A stretch of DNA of 64,000 nucleotides from assembly GCA_933228915.1 (NCBI GenBank), contig OW121832.1, positions 10,757,554 to 10,821,553 of the forward strand, given 5' to 3'. This document shows positions 20,861 to 32,092 of the stretch, in pieces. Each line of letters starts with the position of its first letter. Positions within the stretch are counted from its first letter, which is position 1. The notes beneath the pieces are model-generated. The model had not been told where the DNA came from, searched no databases, and saw nothing but the letters and a program-made list of their open reading frames with translations. This stretch comes from Telmatherina bonti. Taxonomy: Eukaryota > Chordata > Actinopteri > Atheriniformes > Telmatherinidae. The position numbers and the translations under genes are program-made.

Positions 20861-21999
20861 AATCACATTATTATTATGTTGCGGGTCATTTTGACCCACA
20901 TTGTGTAAATCTACTCACAACATTAAAATAATCTAGTTCAACCAATAACAACTTTTTTCAGATGATGTAAACTTTTAGAAAAAGAGACATTCCATCCAGT
21001 CTTATAACTTTTACACCACAATTAAGAACTATTTTTGTTTTTGTTTCCCTCTTCACAAATACTTCTAACTTGCCCCATTTTCTCAGATTTTCTCAGCTTG
21101 AACATTTTCAATGTCCTCCAGATGATGGAAAAACAGGAACTTATAATTCTTGTAAGTTCTGGCTTGTTTTTTCCTGGCTGTTCCAAACATATAGCTTTCT
21201 CTTTAGAAGTTTATCTCCAAGGATGTAAAGAAGTTTTCACATGTGATGTTATGCACCTCCAGTTGGGTTTCCAGTGTAAACTTACATATTTTATGCATAG
21301 CTAGATTTTAAATAACAGGCTATCCATATTTTTAAGCCATACTTGGCAGGCTTGTCGGGCGTGTACTGTCAGAAAGGACAGCAACGCCTGAATGAAATAA
21401 GGCCCTCATCGACAGTAACGTGCCAAACAAGACTGGACAACAAAGGTAGAATTTCAACTCATTTATCCCATACATCTGATCGCAGCTAGCTTGTCTCTTT
21501 CATGTCAATTCGTTCTGGTATCGCTCTGGTATTGCGGTTGTCAAATCAGATGACTCGATAGTTTGTGTCAAATATCTCCAGAGACGTTGTTGCTGGAAAA
21601 ATCTTCATTCCACAGACTTACAGTACAGGGGCAAGAAACTTTATCCCCAAGACACACCTGAGTGTCTGTGTATGAATGTCTGTTCTAAAGCATTAAAAAC
21701 ATAAATAAGCAATCAAAATTAAGTACATTAAAGAGACTTTTTTTTTTTTTTCTAATCAACAACTTACCCACACTTTTAAGTGCCTGGGTCAAAATGACCC
21801 CAACATCATCTTTGTATATAAACACTGCAAAGATGTCCGTCTATACATCAAAGTCTCCAAATTTCACTCAAAAGTTCATGAGCCCAGAAGAGGAAAAGTC
21901 ACAAATTTTCATAAAGAAAAAGAAAGGTTAACCAGTAACAGTATTCGTTCATCACAAAAACTGAAATGAGTCAAATTGACCCTTAACATAATATAAAGG
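20861..21999 (-). mobile_element. piggyBac-like DNA transposon relic, copy 1
   Basis: Both ends carry ttatgtt followed by a GGGTCA..TGACCC palindrome: ttattatgttgcgggtcatt at the left, and the complement of agtcaaattgacccttaac at the right. TTAA follows the right end (22000-22003), the piggyBac target; the left TTAA is not visible. More ggtcaaaatgacccc lies inside at about 21787. On the minus strand a transposase fragment is seen near 21330-21420. The body also matches the relic at 57765-58400. Confidence 0.75.
21320..21425 (-). pseudogene. piggyBac transposase fragment
   Basis: The minus strand reads VDEGLISFRRCCPF, a stop, then QYTPDKPAKYGLKIWIA. This matches the family block in which an acidic residue precedes F.GR...RQY.P.KPAKYG.K, part of the catalytic core of piggyBac/PGBD transposases. 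Reading frame is lost on both sides, so no protein is made. The same block, also decayed, appears on the + strand at about 57990-58070. Assignment rests on this block plus the TTAA-flanked end. Confidence 0.72.
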
Positions 22000-22003
22000 T
22001 TAA

Positions 22004-23049
22004 ATCAATAAACACAGCAGACCTAAGCAGAATGCAGATACACGTTCATTTTAATAATAATATTTTGTGTGGATCTTGTCCACAAAATGAATTCTTTTTG
22101 ATCAAATCCAAAGAACTGCAACCACATCTGAGATCTCCCCCATGGGGAGCCATGAAGGAGCGGTTGTATGTCAATTGAAACATGTTAGATCCACGTTTGT
22201 TACTTGTTTATTGGACAATTTTGGGAAAAAGGTAACGTGATACTGTAAATCTGTCTTCTGTTATTAGTGTCAGCTACATGTGTTTATTGTCATGTGCCCA
22301 TTTTGTTAATAGTTTGAAAGTGTGGAAAGATAAACTTAGTGTTTGTAGATTAAAAATAACTGGACACACATGAACTGGGTACATTTTAAAAACATGGGAA
22401 GAGTAGAGCTCATTAGAAAATGTGGTGAGAAAAATAATAAATAAAGAAAACTCAATAAACCGTCTATGATACAATCAGCCAACAGCTTGTTACCCCAGGC
22501 TCACACAGAGCGAGATTACAGCAAGAAATGAGAGCTGATGAATGTTTTTCTTGCAAATCACTGTCCCACTGAATTTATATGAATACAATTTATATTCAAA
22601 GTAGCAGACAGCGATCCTGTGGACCAACATGTACAGCCTGGTCTCGTGAAAAGGGACATTTTTGACTTTAGAACTATTTATTTCAGTGTCTCATGTCATT
22701 TTTATGTAATGAAATTGGACAGTAGTAGTCAGGATAGGCAGTGCCTACCCAAGGCAGAAAGAAATAAATGTAATAATTCCATTTTAATAACTAGATCATA
22801 TTTGTCACTTTCTTTTATGTCATCATCTTTAATACAATCTTCCAGGTGGTCATTTCCTATAGCCTGTAGCACTTATTGATTTGAAACTGATGGTATTTCG
22901 GGCTTTTTTTAGCCTAATAAAAAAAAAAAAAAAAGACTCAACAGCACCTCCTCCAGCAGGCAGAAAGCTGCACAACCTCTCCTTTGCGTTGTACAGTCGA
23001 GGTCGTAGGCACAGTCCTGCTCTGCCTTTCTTTCTCATATTGTTACAAC
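22004..23049. other. No gene identified
   Basis: Unique sequence with a 15-base A run at 22920. The frame of the next feature is open upstream to at least 22984 but without an earlier ATG there. Confidence 0.4.
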
Positions 23050-23724
23050 ATGTTTGCACACGTGCAGTCCGGTCAGCCATGTAAAATTACATATGGAAAA
23101 AGGAAGATCGCTGCGCTGCCTTTTTACGTTACTGCACTATGCCAGTGGTCTACGTATGTTCACAGAAAATTAGCTTCTTTCTCAAAGTTGGTTGACGTTC
23201 TCACAGGAGAGACGACTCTGCTAGAGAGGCTTAAACAATTCTCATGCTTTTCACGTCTGAATCATTTAGTTGCTTTGCCAGTTTTCCTAATGGTGTCTTA
23301 CAATCTTGATTGTGTTAGATTAAAAAGTGTTAGATTTGAAAGATTGTTTGTGTGTCCGGCGCAGTTTGCGATTGCCCACCTGCCTAACCCTAGAGCTCAC
23401 AGCACATGCCTGGACAGTACCATGCCCAGTTCTGCACTGCAAATCGAACTTTTGGACTATTTATTGAAAAAACAACCTCAAATAACATTACAGAAGCTTA
23501 AAATGCACATAAATAATTCACCCAAAACTGTGACAAATGTTATTTATGAAGATTATAATGAGATGATGATGTGTATTTGGGAAAGGCTGTATTTATTATC
23601 AACTTATAACAAGATCAGGCCTAAAAATCCTTGTGCTGCATTGACGTTTATACACAAGTATCTGGTTCTAGTTTTCATTTATTTGCACTTTGTTGGGCAT
23701 TTTTCTGGACATAAAGCATATTAA
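23050..23724 (+). CDS. Unidentified 224-residue open reading frame
   Basis: I do not recognise this protein. From ATG at 23050 the frame runs to TAA at 23722-23724; upstream codons are also open back to 22984 without ATG. Visible traits are a basic segment near the start (YGKRKIAALPF), a middle with RLKQFSCFSRLNHLV and several cysteines, a hydrophilic stretch LLKKQPQITLQKLKMHINN, and a hydrophobic C-terminus (YLVLVFIYLHFVGHF) that could span a membrane. No domain motif, repeat or splice signal is evident. In this AT-rich sequence a frame this long is uncommon by chance but not impossible in 64 kb. It could be a decayed transposon gene, a single-exon gene or chance. Confidence 0.25.
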   Translation: MFAHVQSGQPCKITYGKRKIAALPFYVTALCQWSTYVHRKLASFSKLVDVLTGETTLLERLKQFSCFSRLNHLVALPVFLMVSYNLDCVRLKSVRFERLFVCPAQFAIAHLPNPRAHSTCLDSTMPSSALQIELLDYLLKKQPQITLQKLKMHINNSPKTVTNVIYEDYNEMMMCIWERLYLLSTYNKIRPKNPCAALTFIHKYLVLVFIYLHFVGHFSGHKAY

Positions 23725-23999
23725 GCAATGTTTGTGTAGAGGTTGAAGGCAATCCTGTTAGACAAAATCTTTTACCATCATAATCCTGACATGAAAACCC
23801 CTAAGAGCAGAGGACAGAGCTTTCATCAGGTTTTAATAAACTTTAAACATGCTGAACTTTAAGCAAACATTTTAGTCTTTTGCTTTCACTGGATAGAAGG
23901 TTTCACTCATCACACTTTTTGGATTTTACAACTTTATCGGGACAAACACCGGTCAAGTATAGCAGAACATGGATGTTAGCGCTATGAACACTTAGCTGC
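23725..23999. other. No gene seen
   Basis: AT-rich unique sequence. Confidence 0.4.
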
Positions 24000-24225
24000 A
24001 GGGAGGGGAAAGCTACTTAGAAGAGCTCAGAAGAAGATAATCTATCTTCAGAAGGATATTGGCCGGTTTTCAGATGAATCCATTGAGATGAGGAAAGACT
24101 CGTTTTCTGTCACCTTCAAATCTCAGCTCCAGGCGTTGTCCTGCCGGCTGGAGACCACTCTGTCAGGTGGACCCCCACAGCACAGTGCTTCCGCTTCACT
24201 TCACTTTTTTTTAAACTATTTAACT
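24000..24225 (+). pseudogene. Coding-like patch, unidentified
   Basis: One + frame is open for about 70 codons and gives a charged, helix-prone peptide: KLLRRAQKKIIYLQKDIG, then ESIEMRKDSFSVTFKSQLQ and LSCRLETTLSGG. The codon composition is less AT-rich than the flanks. It may be an exon or relic of a gene or transposon. A possible donor-like gtgga follows the Ser-Gly codons, but no matching acceptor or partner exon is convincing. I do not recognise the protein. Confidence 0.25.
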
Positions 24226-24389
24226 TTTTAACAAAACTTTTTTTTTTTTTTTTCCTTGTTACAGTGCAGGCATGTCATTGCCAGAAGTCAGAGCTGCACA
24301 TGCACCCCGCCACTTACTGCTGTAGGTTTTGACAACTAACAAGCTTTTATGGTGGCAGCAAGGTCTTATGGCAGGTTTCAGCTTCCATA

Positions 24390-24692
24390 GAGCAATGTTT
24401 TCCACGAGAGATTATCAGGTGTGTCCTGAGAAATTACCCAATTTCACCTAATTGGTCTAAAAAGCAGCTCTGTGTTCATCCAAACCGGGCCCAGTGAAAG
24501 AAAATAAAATTCATTCTTCTTATGTTTATCTGATTTCTATTTAAGAGGCTTTGACAAGATGGACTTTATATTAATAAGATGGACTTTTAAAAAAAACAAA
24601 AAAACAAAAACATTTTGGCATGTGATGTACCTTGTGACTTTTGGGTGAAAAAAAGTGTGCCTTGGCTCAGAAAAGGTTGAAAAACACTGTCA
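24390..24692. mobile_element. hAT-like MITE (probable)
   Basis: The left end is gcaatgttttccacgagaga. The right end, read on the minus strand, is cagtgtttttcaacctttt then gagccaaggcaca, a terminal block common to vertebrate hAT-like repeats. The two ends pair loosely and no clean 8-bp duplication was found. Confidence 0.5.
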
Positions 24693-24808
24693 TAGAGAAT
24701 AAACCAGTCTTTGTTATTTCTTTTCATACAGACTAAACTCTTTTTACCAGCCTGTGTTATAAACTGTGGATCTCAATTTTACATTTTTTGGGATTTTCAG
24801 CCATTTAA

Positions 24809-25149
24809 AGGTGGAGTACGTAAGATTTTCAATATTTAAAAAAAAATTAACTAAAAAAATAACTACATCATAATTAGATGTTTTTTTTAAACATGTAGGT
24901 TCCTGTCTGTCCATATTTGATGTGTTATTAAATTACATGTTTAATTAATGACAAAGACCCTTCTTAAATGTTTGCCTACCAGTTAAAAAAAATTTGCTTT
25001 TTGTCATTTGTCATTAATTAAACTTGTAATAACGCATCAAATATGAACAGACTGGAACCTACATGTTCAAAAAACTATCTAATTATGGTTGTAGTTATTT
25101 TATTAGTTAATTTATTATGAAAATATTGAAAATCTTACATACTCCACCT
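24809..25149. mobile_element. Long-palindrome MITE, copy B
   Basis: Same family as 13818-14172: starts aggtggagtacgtaagattt and ends aaaatcttacatactccacct, flanked by TTAA at 24805-24808 and 25150-25153. The central loop (cttcttaaatgtttgcctacc) is the reverse complement of the loop in copy A, so the two insertions are in opposite orientation. Confidence 0.88.
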
Positions 25150-25269
25150 TTAATGAAGTGGATGAACGGATAGAACAGTGAAGCTCTGCTGTAGAGGTCA
25201 CATGGATGCGGCAGTCAAGTGCAGCAACAAGTCAACCAAACATGCATTGACAGCAAACCAGCAATCACT

Positions 25270-25765
25270 TCACTTACGGAGTAACTATGGACGATGACTT
25301 GGAGCAATTCTTCCTCGAACAGACAAAGAGAAGACCGACACTCCCTCACAGAGGAGCTGTAATGTATTTTGAAGGCTGTGAGTAAATTGATGGGATCATT
25401 GCAAAAGCATAAAGCTGCAGTGAAGTGACCTGCAGTTAAAACACCCCCTGCCCCCCCAATCCCCCCCAAGTAACAAAGCTGCAGTGCTTTGACAACCCAG
25501 AGAAGGACAAGTCAAAACGAATTCCTCGCATTGTGATTGACCGTCTGCAAAACCTGTCAGCTGGGCGACAGCGACGTTAAGACAACATGGATGAGACTCG
25601 GCTGGGAAGAGACATCTAATCACTCACTAAGAGAAGAAGGGAATATGAGAAAAGTGCAAGACAAGCAGAAGATGCTTTGATTCAGGCAGTGTGACGGGGC
25701 TTACCGGTGGCAGGCAAACAGTGCAGAGACACCAAGTTGATCAAATAAAGCTGAAGCTGGGAGTC
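25270..25765 (+). pseudogene. Coding-like relic, unidentified
   Basis: Pieces of one + strand protein-like sequence: MDDDLEQFFLEQTKRRPTL from ATG at about 25285, then after stops CFDNPEKDKSKRIPRIVIDR and LQNLSAGRQRR, a stop, DNMDETRLGRDI, a stop, and SLTKRRREYEKSARQAED. The last four pieces share one frame across their stops, which suggests a decayed coding sequence rather than chance. AATAAA occurs at about 25745 and a poly(A)-like run at about 25968, so a processed pseudogene is possible. Parent gene not recognised. Confidence 0.35.
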
Positions 25766-27721
25766 ATTGTGCAGCAGATTGACAGTTAATTTCCTTCAGC
25801 CATTTTGGAGCGCTCAGAGTTTAAAACTGCATTTCAAGAGAGCTGAAAGAACCTTAATTCCTGTTTCACTGAAAACTTGTGAACTGAATCACTTCATGGA
25901 AACTTGTATGAACAACACACAGAAAAGGCTTTTCATCAGACAACAAGTTACAACTGTTTAAATGAATAAAAAAAAAAGGTTAAAATTTGCAATGAATAAA
26001 TTTATTTTGTATTTAAGAGCACAATTAAAAATGAAAGATTGAATGTTTTTAAATGTAAATATAAAAAAAGCACAGAGATTTGCTTTGTAGCACTTTCTTG
26101 ATAAAATTCTCAACTTTTAAAAAAAATCAAATTAGGGGTATGACTTTAACATGTCAGTAAGATGAATTAATCACAGAAAAATGTACATGCTGAAAAAAAT
26201 TGTGTTGATGAAAACATTTGAAAAGTTAAAATGACTGTAACATGATAAATAGCTTTTAAAGTATTTAAAATGACACTTCACATGCCAAGGGAGGTTTTCC
26301 ATTTTTTTTTTACTGTTTAAAATAAATGCAATTTCCAGACACAAAGAGAGTCTGAGTTTACTGTATTAATATCTCTGTCTGTTATTTGATGTATTTATAC
26401 ATTAATATCCACTTAAATGCAAAAAATAATAATAATAATAATTTTGAGGGCAAATATGGTTATGCAGTTAAAATGCAATTTATCATGATTAATTACTTAC
26501 AAAGCCTGTAATTTTTTTTTTTTTTAAATTGAGCCCGCCCCCCCAGTTTAAATAAATAAAAATAAATTAATAAAAGCTAGGAAGAATTGACGGCACTTAC
26601 TGTGTTTATTAAAACCACCATGCAGTTAAAAAAAAACAAAAAAAAAAAAAAAAAAAAAAACATCTACAAGTATGTGGTTTGAGTTAAATAAAAGTGTCGC
26701 AGTATGCTGCACTAGCAATCTTGAGGAGCACAGCTAATTATTTTTCATTTCCTGATATCTTGTTTTAGTTTGGGCAGGTTGGGAAATCCTGGAGGTTTTA
26801 GTCTGATAATTACAATTTAGCTTCTTCATTAAAATCACTGAAGAGGTGAAAGAAAAGTGGATCATTCTGAGATGCCAAGTTCAACCAGGAAAAGTTTTGG
26901 TTTAGAATAACCCTTAAAAAAAATATTTCAATACACTCAAAGACATTTTTTATTGTGAAAGCAGGAAAAATAGGAAACTGGTGAAAATCATTATGGCTCA
27001 GCACCATCCAACTGGTCCCACTGGGAAATGATTGAGATCACTACAATAGCATTGCTGCAGCAGCACAACCGTCACGAGTCAGCAGGAAAAAAGACAAGTA
27101 GGAGAAAGATTTAATAGGAAACCACTTGAGCGCATGAATTTGGATGAGGAAGCACAATCTTGATTATTGTAATAGAATGTTAAAGCATCTTTCTTTGCAT
27201 CTTCAGAACTTGTTGAGAAAAATTACAATCAGTGACGAGAACGTGTGAAGCAGTAAATGCAATCAGTCCAAAGTATTCCTGGTAAGTTGTAATTCTGCAT
27301 CATGCGTGTCCGTTCCTACCAGCAGCAGCTGCTTCTGCTCATGGACGGCCATATTTTCCCTCTCCAGTCCTCTCCTACGGGACACCCCTTCTCCTCCCCA
27401 CCCTCCCACTACTGTTTCAGTAATACAGCAGATTGATCGGGCAGATCCATACAATTAACCGGGTGTCAAAGCGTTTAAGTTAGTGTCCTTCATGTTTAGA
27501 AGTGCTGACTCGATGATCAGGCCTCATCTCCTCTGCAGTGCCGGCACTGGGCTGGAAAACCCAACATGGCTTCTGTTCAGGTGTTTTTTTTTCCTGAAAT
27601 ATGTGAAGTCTTTAAACTGGAGACGTTGACTGGAAACAGTCAACTTCTAAAAGCTGGATAAATGTTGCGGTAAGTGACTGGGACTCTGCAGAGGCAGGAG
27701 ACCGATCAGGGAAGACCAGAA
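25766..27721. other. No gene seen
   Basis: AT-rich sequence with A/T homopolymers (26513-26525, 26641-26660) and an (AAT)n at about 26426-26442. 27290-27460 is less AT-rich but shows no coding signal. Confidence 0.45.
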
Positions 27722-28435
27722 CTGATGCTGGGACTAACTGGTGCAGGGACTGACTGGTGCAGGGACTGACTGGTGCAGGGACTAACTGGTGCTGGGACTA
27801 ATTGTTGCAAGGACTAACTGGTGCTGGGACTAATTGTTGCAAGGACTAACTGGTGCTGGGACTAATTGTTGCAAGGACTAACTGGTGCAGGGACTAACTG
27901 GTGCAGGGACTAACTGGTGCAGGGACTGACTGGTGCAGGGACTGACTGGTGCAGGGACTAACTGGTGCTGGGACTAATTGTTGCAAGGACTAACTGGTGC
28001 AGGGACTAACTGGTGCAGGGACTGACTGGTGCAGGGACTAACTGGTGCTGGGACTAATTGTTGCAAGGACTAATTGGTGCAGGGACTAACTGGGTCAGGG
28101 ATTGACTGGTGCAGGGTCTGACTGGTGCTGGGGCTAACTGGTGCAGGGACTAACTGGGTCAGGGATTGACTGGTGCAGGGTCTGACTGGTGCTGGGGCTA
28201 ACTGGTGCAGGGACTGACTGGTGCAAGGACTAACTGGGTCAGGGATTGACTGGTGCTGGGGCTAACTGGTGCAGGGACTGACTGGTGCTGGGGCTAACTG
28301 GTGCAGGGACTGACTGGTGCAGGGACTAACTGGTGCAGGGACTAACTGGTGCAGGGACTGACTGGTGCTGGGGCTAACTGGTGCAGGGACTAACTGGTGC
28401 AGGGACTGACTGGTGCAGGGACTGACTGGTAGCAG
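27722..28435. repeat. Minisatellite, 16-bp unit, about 45 copies
   Basis: Tandem 16-base units with consensus ctggtgcagggactaa and variants (gggactga, gtgctggggctaa, attgttgcaaggacta, gggtcagggattga). Variant units recur in blocks, indicating higher-order duplication. The unit has no stop codon on the minus strand, so a repetitive HQLVPAPVSP-like frame there is an artefact of the repeat. Confidence 0.97.
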
Positions 28436-30170
28436 GTGAGACTGCAGGCATCCACGGTGCTCAAATCCTTTGCACACACCCCACTGGAGAGTTTTGATTT
28501 GGGGTTTTATAATCATGTTAGCTATGAAGTGTCAGGGTATTGTTGGGGTGTAGTGATGGCAGAAATGGAACGTTTGTGAGATCAAATCGTTTGGAACAAT
28601 TGTTCCGAAGAAAGAATCGAACTTTAGGAACATTTGATCATCACAGTGACATCTGATGGACAAAAAAAAAGAAAAAAAAAGAAGATTTCAAGACTTCAAA
28701 ATATAGTAAACCTTTTTTCATTATTCATTTTTGGACAGCAGGTAAAAAGACAGCCGCAGATTTAGTTCCATTTTTCTGATGTTTAACTAAAGCGACGTGG
28801 AACAACCGCCGCGTTTCGGAACGATTAGTGATGTAATGGAACACGATATGGAAAAGTCACGCGACATCCGTGTCTCGGTTCAGATCACGGAACATTGGTT
28901 TACATGAAGCCTCCCACATCAGGTTCAGTACAGTTTTGATCTTGCCATCAATCGGCGCATGCACCCGGAGGTTTTTCAACAATTTTGATTGTGGGTTAGC
29001 CATAACTTGTTGTGAAGACTATGCTTTGTGTTTAGGTTTAACACTACTGTTTATTTCAGTTTAGAATTACATATTTTAGCATCAATGATTTTATTGATTA
29101 TATTGTTAATACAGGATTTGAGCTTGTTTAACTTTTAAGGTTTAAACACAACTGTTTCTTGTTTCTAGTGGCCGGTGTGCTTCAACATTCACAGGTATGT
29201 TTAGGATACTGGGAGCTCTTTAGATGGCGAGTATGGTTTGTGACTGCTATAGTTAATAGTGTAGTGTTCTTATTTGAAATGTGTTGGATTTACATTTGTT
29301 TTAATACTTAGTATACCCCCATCTGTCATTTGCTATCAAATATTAAATGTAGCTTGATTTTTTTTCGAGACGACACTATCGAACAATCATAAAGGACTGC
29401 TAATCACAAGATCATGGAAGCAAAAAAGTCTATTTGATTTCAAGCTTTTTTGCTCAACAAGCAAATATTTGGACTAGTACAGTGACCCATCCTGTGACTA
29501 TGACTGCAAATATTAAAAATCAATTTAAATAGTTAATCATCCCTCGGTTATTTGACCCAACAAAGTTCACCAGTCACTAAAAGGGGAAACCCTGAAACAC
29601 AATTAAACAAGCTTTGCAATGTCATATTTCACTTTATCTTCAGCTGTAAGACACTAACTGTTGCTAATATTTTGCAATAAAATACAGAAACTAGTCTCTA
29701 AATACCATGTATCCAATCAGAAGCTATATTTTATGTGAGGCTGGAGTGGCATTAGCAGTGCATTCTGCTCATGCTAGTTCAAGATAAAATGTATTCATCT
29801 GTGATTTGAGGGCTGTACAGTTGAGAGGAAAGCCTTCCAGAGGGTCTTCCTTCACCTTTCCAACTCAGAAAAAACAAGAAAACACAAAATGATTAAAGAT
29901 CCATCAGACCAAGAGTGTTTTTTGTTTCAACTGCTGCACTCAGATAAAACAGTTCAGGTCAATAAAAACACGGATGAACAGATTAAAACGGTTTCTATGG
30001 CAAAGTAATAAGAGCTCGGACTTTTGCTAAATCTTTATTTCACATGCAGAATCACCAGATGAATATAAAGTGAAGTCAGATTTTCAGCAACTGCAGGGTG
30101 GCATCCAGCTGTCATACAGCATCTACGTAGTTTAGGAAGGGTTTTCTGTCATCAGTGGAGTACACCGGGG
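28436..30170. other. No gene seen; possible unclassified repeat at 28545-28900
   Basis: 28545-28900 has repeated ggaac words (ttggaacaattgttccga, cggaacgattagtgatg) resembling the body of a hAT-like MITE, but ends were not resolved. The rest is unique sequence. Confidence 0.35.
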
Positions 30171-30285
30171 TACGCAAGAGTATAAAAGCTTCAAAGCTCT
30201 GTCTCTCCCACCACATTTCACTTATCTTAACAGAGACATTGTAAGTGTAGTGCAATCATGTCACCATCAGGGAGAGTAAATGACT
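30170..30285 (+). promoter_or_regulatory. Weak candidate TATA promoter
   Basis: A canonical TATAAAAG at 30181-30188 lies in a less AT-rich context, followed about 70 bp later by an ATG whose frame closes after nine codons. No exon supports it. Confidence 0.2.
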
Positions 30286-31094
30286 TCTGAAAGGAGTCAT
30301 TTTTCAGTTAAGCTCCTATTTGGCAGCAGTAAGAGCTCCATGGTCATTTTGTAGTTTAGCCTTTTCTGCAGTGCAGCTCTGCTCTGCTGCCGCAGTGTGT
30401 TCAGGCTGAGCAGCTAATTACATTTTCCTGGAAGTGTTGAAGTATGTGACGGAAAATTAACACGATTTAATCTGGATGTTCTACAGGTGACCTGTTTTGG
30501 AACGTGAGTCTTTGTGCTGGAGTGTGACTTCACCTGTGGGTCTGCAGTTGATCTCATGTCTTTAGGTTGTCCAAAATAAAAAAAAAAAAAAAAACAGATG
30601 TGAAAGGTCAAGGGTCAAGAAGAAAAGTTTTTACTTTTGCATCATAACAGGAAAACCATTAATTACACTGTAGGATTCTGAAATTATGCAACGGGACACA
30701 AACACTTGAAGATGTGCATGTTTCTGTTTACATGGCAAGCTTCTCAAAACTAACTCAAAAAGACTGCAGTGCAATTATGTAAAGATTCACTTGCATTTTA
30801 GTAAGTTTTTACTGTGTAATTTTCAATCATCTGATGCTGTAATAAGACTTATATAGCAAAACTTTCCGTTACAGGTGGTTTATTTAGCCAGGTGATGCTC
30901 CTGCCAGCATGTCCTACATGAAAAAATGTGCAAACAATTTAAAAGCCATCAGCTTTTAATGTTACTGTCTTATCTTGTCTTATCTTGTATATTTAAAAAG
31001 GAGAAAAAGAAAAAAAACAAGAAGAAAAATATTCTATTTCAAAAATTTAAAAAATATGAAATCCAATAACGAGAACAATGGTAGTCTTCATCTA
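30286..31094. other. No gene seen
   Basis: Unique sequence. 30310-30430 is non-repetitive and includes cagctaattacatttt, a homeodomain-like site. Confidence 0.4.
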
Positions 31095-31097
31095 GAT

Positions 31098-31305
31098 CAG
31101 GGATGGGCATCTCTGTTCCTTAAGGACCACTGTTCACAACCTATTAGATGTTTCCTACTTGAACACATTTTATTCTAATTAAATGTTTCCAACAGGTTGC
31201 TGTTAGGTTCCACACAATGGTTTATTCTTTGTGTTGAAACAGGTTAAACATCTAAAACCTGAAGGAAAGTTGCCCTTGTGGGCTGGACTCGCCTTAGTCT
31301 GATGC
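31098..31305. mobile_element. hAT-like MITE (probable)
   Basis: Starts cagggatgggcatctctgtt. Inside, tattagatgtttcctacttg is mirrored by caggttaaacatctaaaacc, and it ends near gggctggactcgcc. The arrangement matches the fish repeat seen at 56983-57192. No clear 8-bp duplication. Confidence 0.55.
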
Positions 31306-31644
31306 ATTGATGGTTAACGTTGTTGTTTTAACCCCTAAAATGACGTTTAGGCACGTTGATAAGTAAATCATCTTCTGTGTGAGCAGCCTTTAGTTAGCAT
31401 AGTAGTGATAGTTGCTGCTGTTAAAGCTAATTTAAGGGGAACAAGGACAGACAGAGATGGAGGCTCAGACTGCTAGGAGGAGTTTTTGGTGGACTTACTA
31501 AGTGGTGTTGATAAGTTGCATGTCTGCAGAAAGGTGGGATGGCCCACTACTGGCATCCGAGGTAACATCTGCACTGATGGTAACCTGATGCTGAGAAAGG
31601 CTAAAGTATACGGTAATTATATTCAATTCAGTTAATTTCAGCTT
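31306..31644. other. No gene seen
   Basis: Unique sequence. Confidence 0.4.
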
Positions 31645-31647
31645 TGT

Positions 31648-32092
31648 AGATAGATAGATAGATAAATACTTTATTAATCCCCTGTAGGGGAAATTCAAGT
31701 GTCCAGCAGCTGTACATTCAAACAAATTCACATTCAGTTCAGGTTAAAAAGTTAAAGGTTACTAGCAATAGTAATAAAAAGTGTACATGATCAGACTGAG
31801 CTGTTACACAGTCTTATAGCAGCAGGAATGAACGACTTCCTGAACCGTTCCGTTCTACACCGTAGGGAGAGAAGCCTGTCACTGTGGTTGCTCTTCTGAG
31901 CAGACAGACATTGATGTAGTGGGTGCCTGGTGTTACTCAGGATGCCCTGCATGAGAGACCTCATCCTTCTCTCCAGGATCTCTCCCACAGTGTCCACCCT
32001 CCTCCCCATCACAGAAGCACATCTCCTGATCAGTTTATCCAGCCTGTTCCTGTCCCTCAGGGTCATACCCCCCCCAACAGATGGCCCCGAAA
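31648..32092 (-). mobile_element. Rex1/Babar LINE, 5'-truncated 3' end
   Basis: On the minus strand this is the end of a Rex1-type LINE: C-terminal coding, a short 3' UTR with ggggattaataaagta, and a tail of ATCT repeats (seen on + as tagatagatagata at 31648). The 5' break is near 32092, after a C run. No clear duplication was found. Confidence 0.85.
31791..32090 (-). pseudogene. Rex1 reverse transcriptase, C-terminal fragment
   Basis: The minus-strand frame, ending at the stop at 31791-31793, reads LRDRNRLDKLIRRCASVMG, RRVDTVGEILERRM, LSNTRHPLHQCL, SDRLLSLRCRTERFRKSF and IPAAIRLCNSSV. These blocks (RL.KLIR.A..V.G, HPL...L, RS.R.RT.RF..SF.P.AI.L.N) are the conserved C-terminus of Rex1/Babar ORF2. 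The frame is still open and well preserved, which suggests a fairly recent insertion. The catalytic RT domain is absent, so no enzyme is encoded. Confidence 0.85.

Noticed and set aside
27722..28435. CRISPR-like regular repeats
   Set aside because: Contiguous 16-bp tandem units without spacers in a vertebrate context; a minisatellite.
28262..28516. Repetitive HQLVPAPVSP-like frame on the minus strand
   Set aside because: Product of the 16-bp minisatellite lacking stop codons; no start context or conservation evidence.
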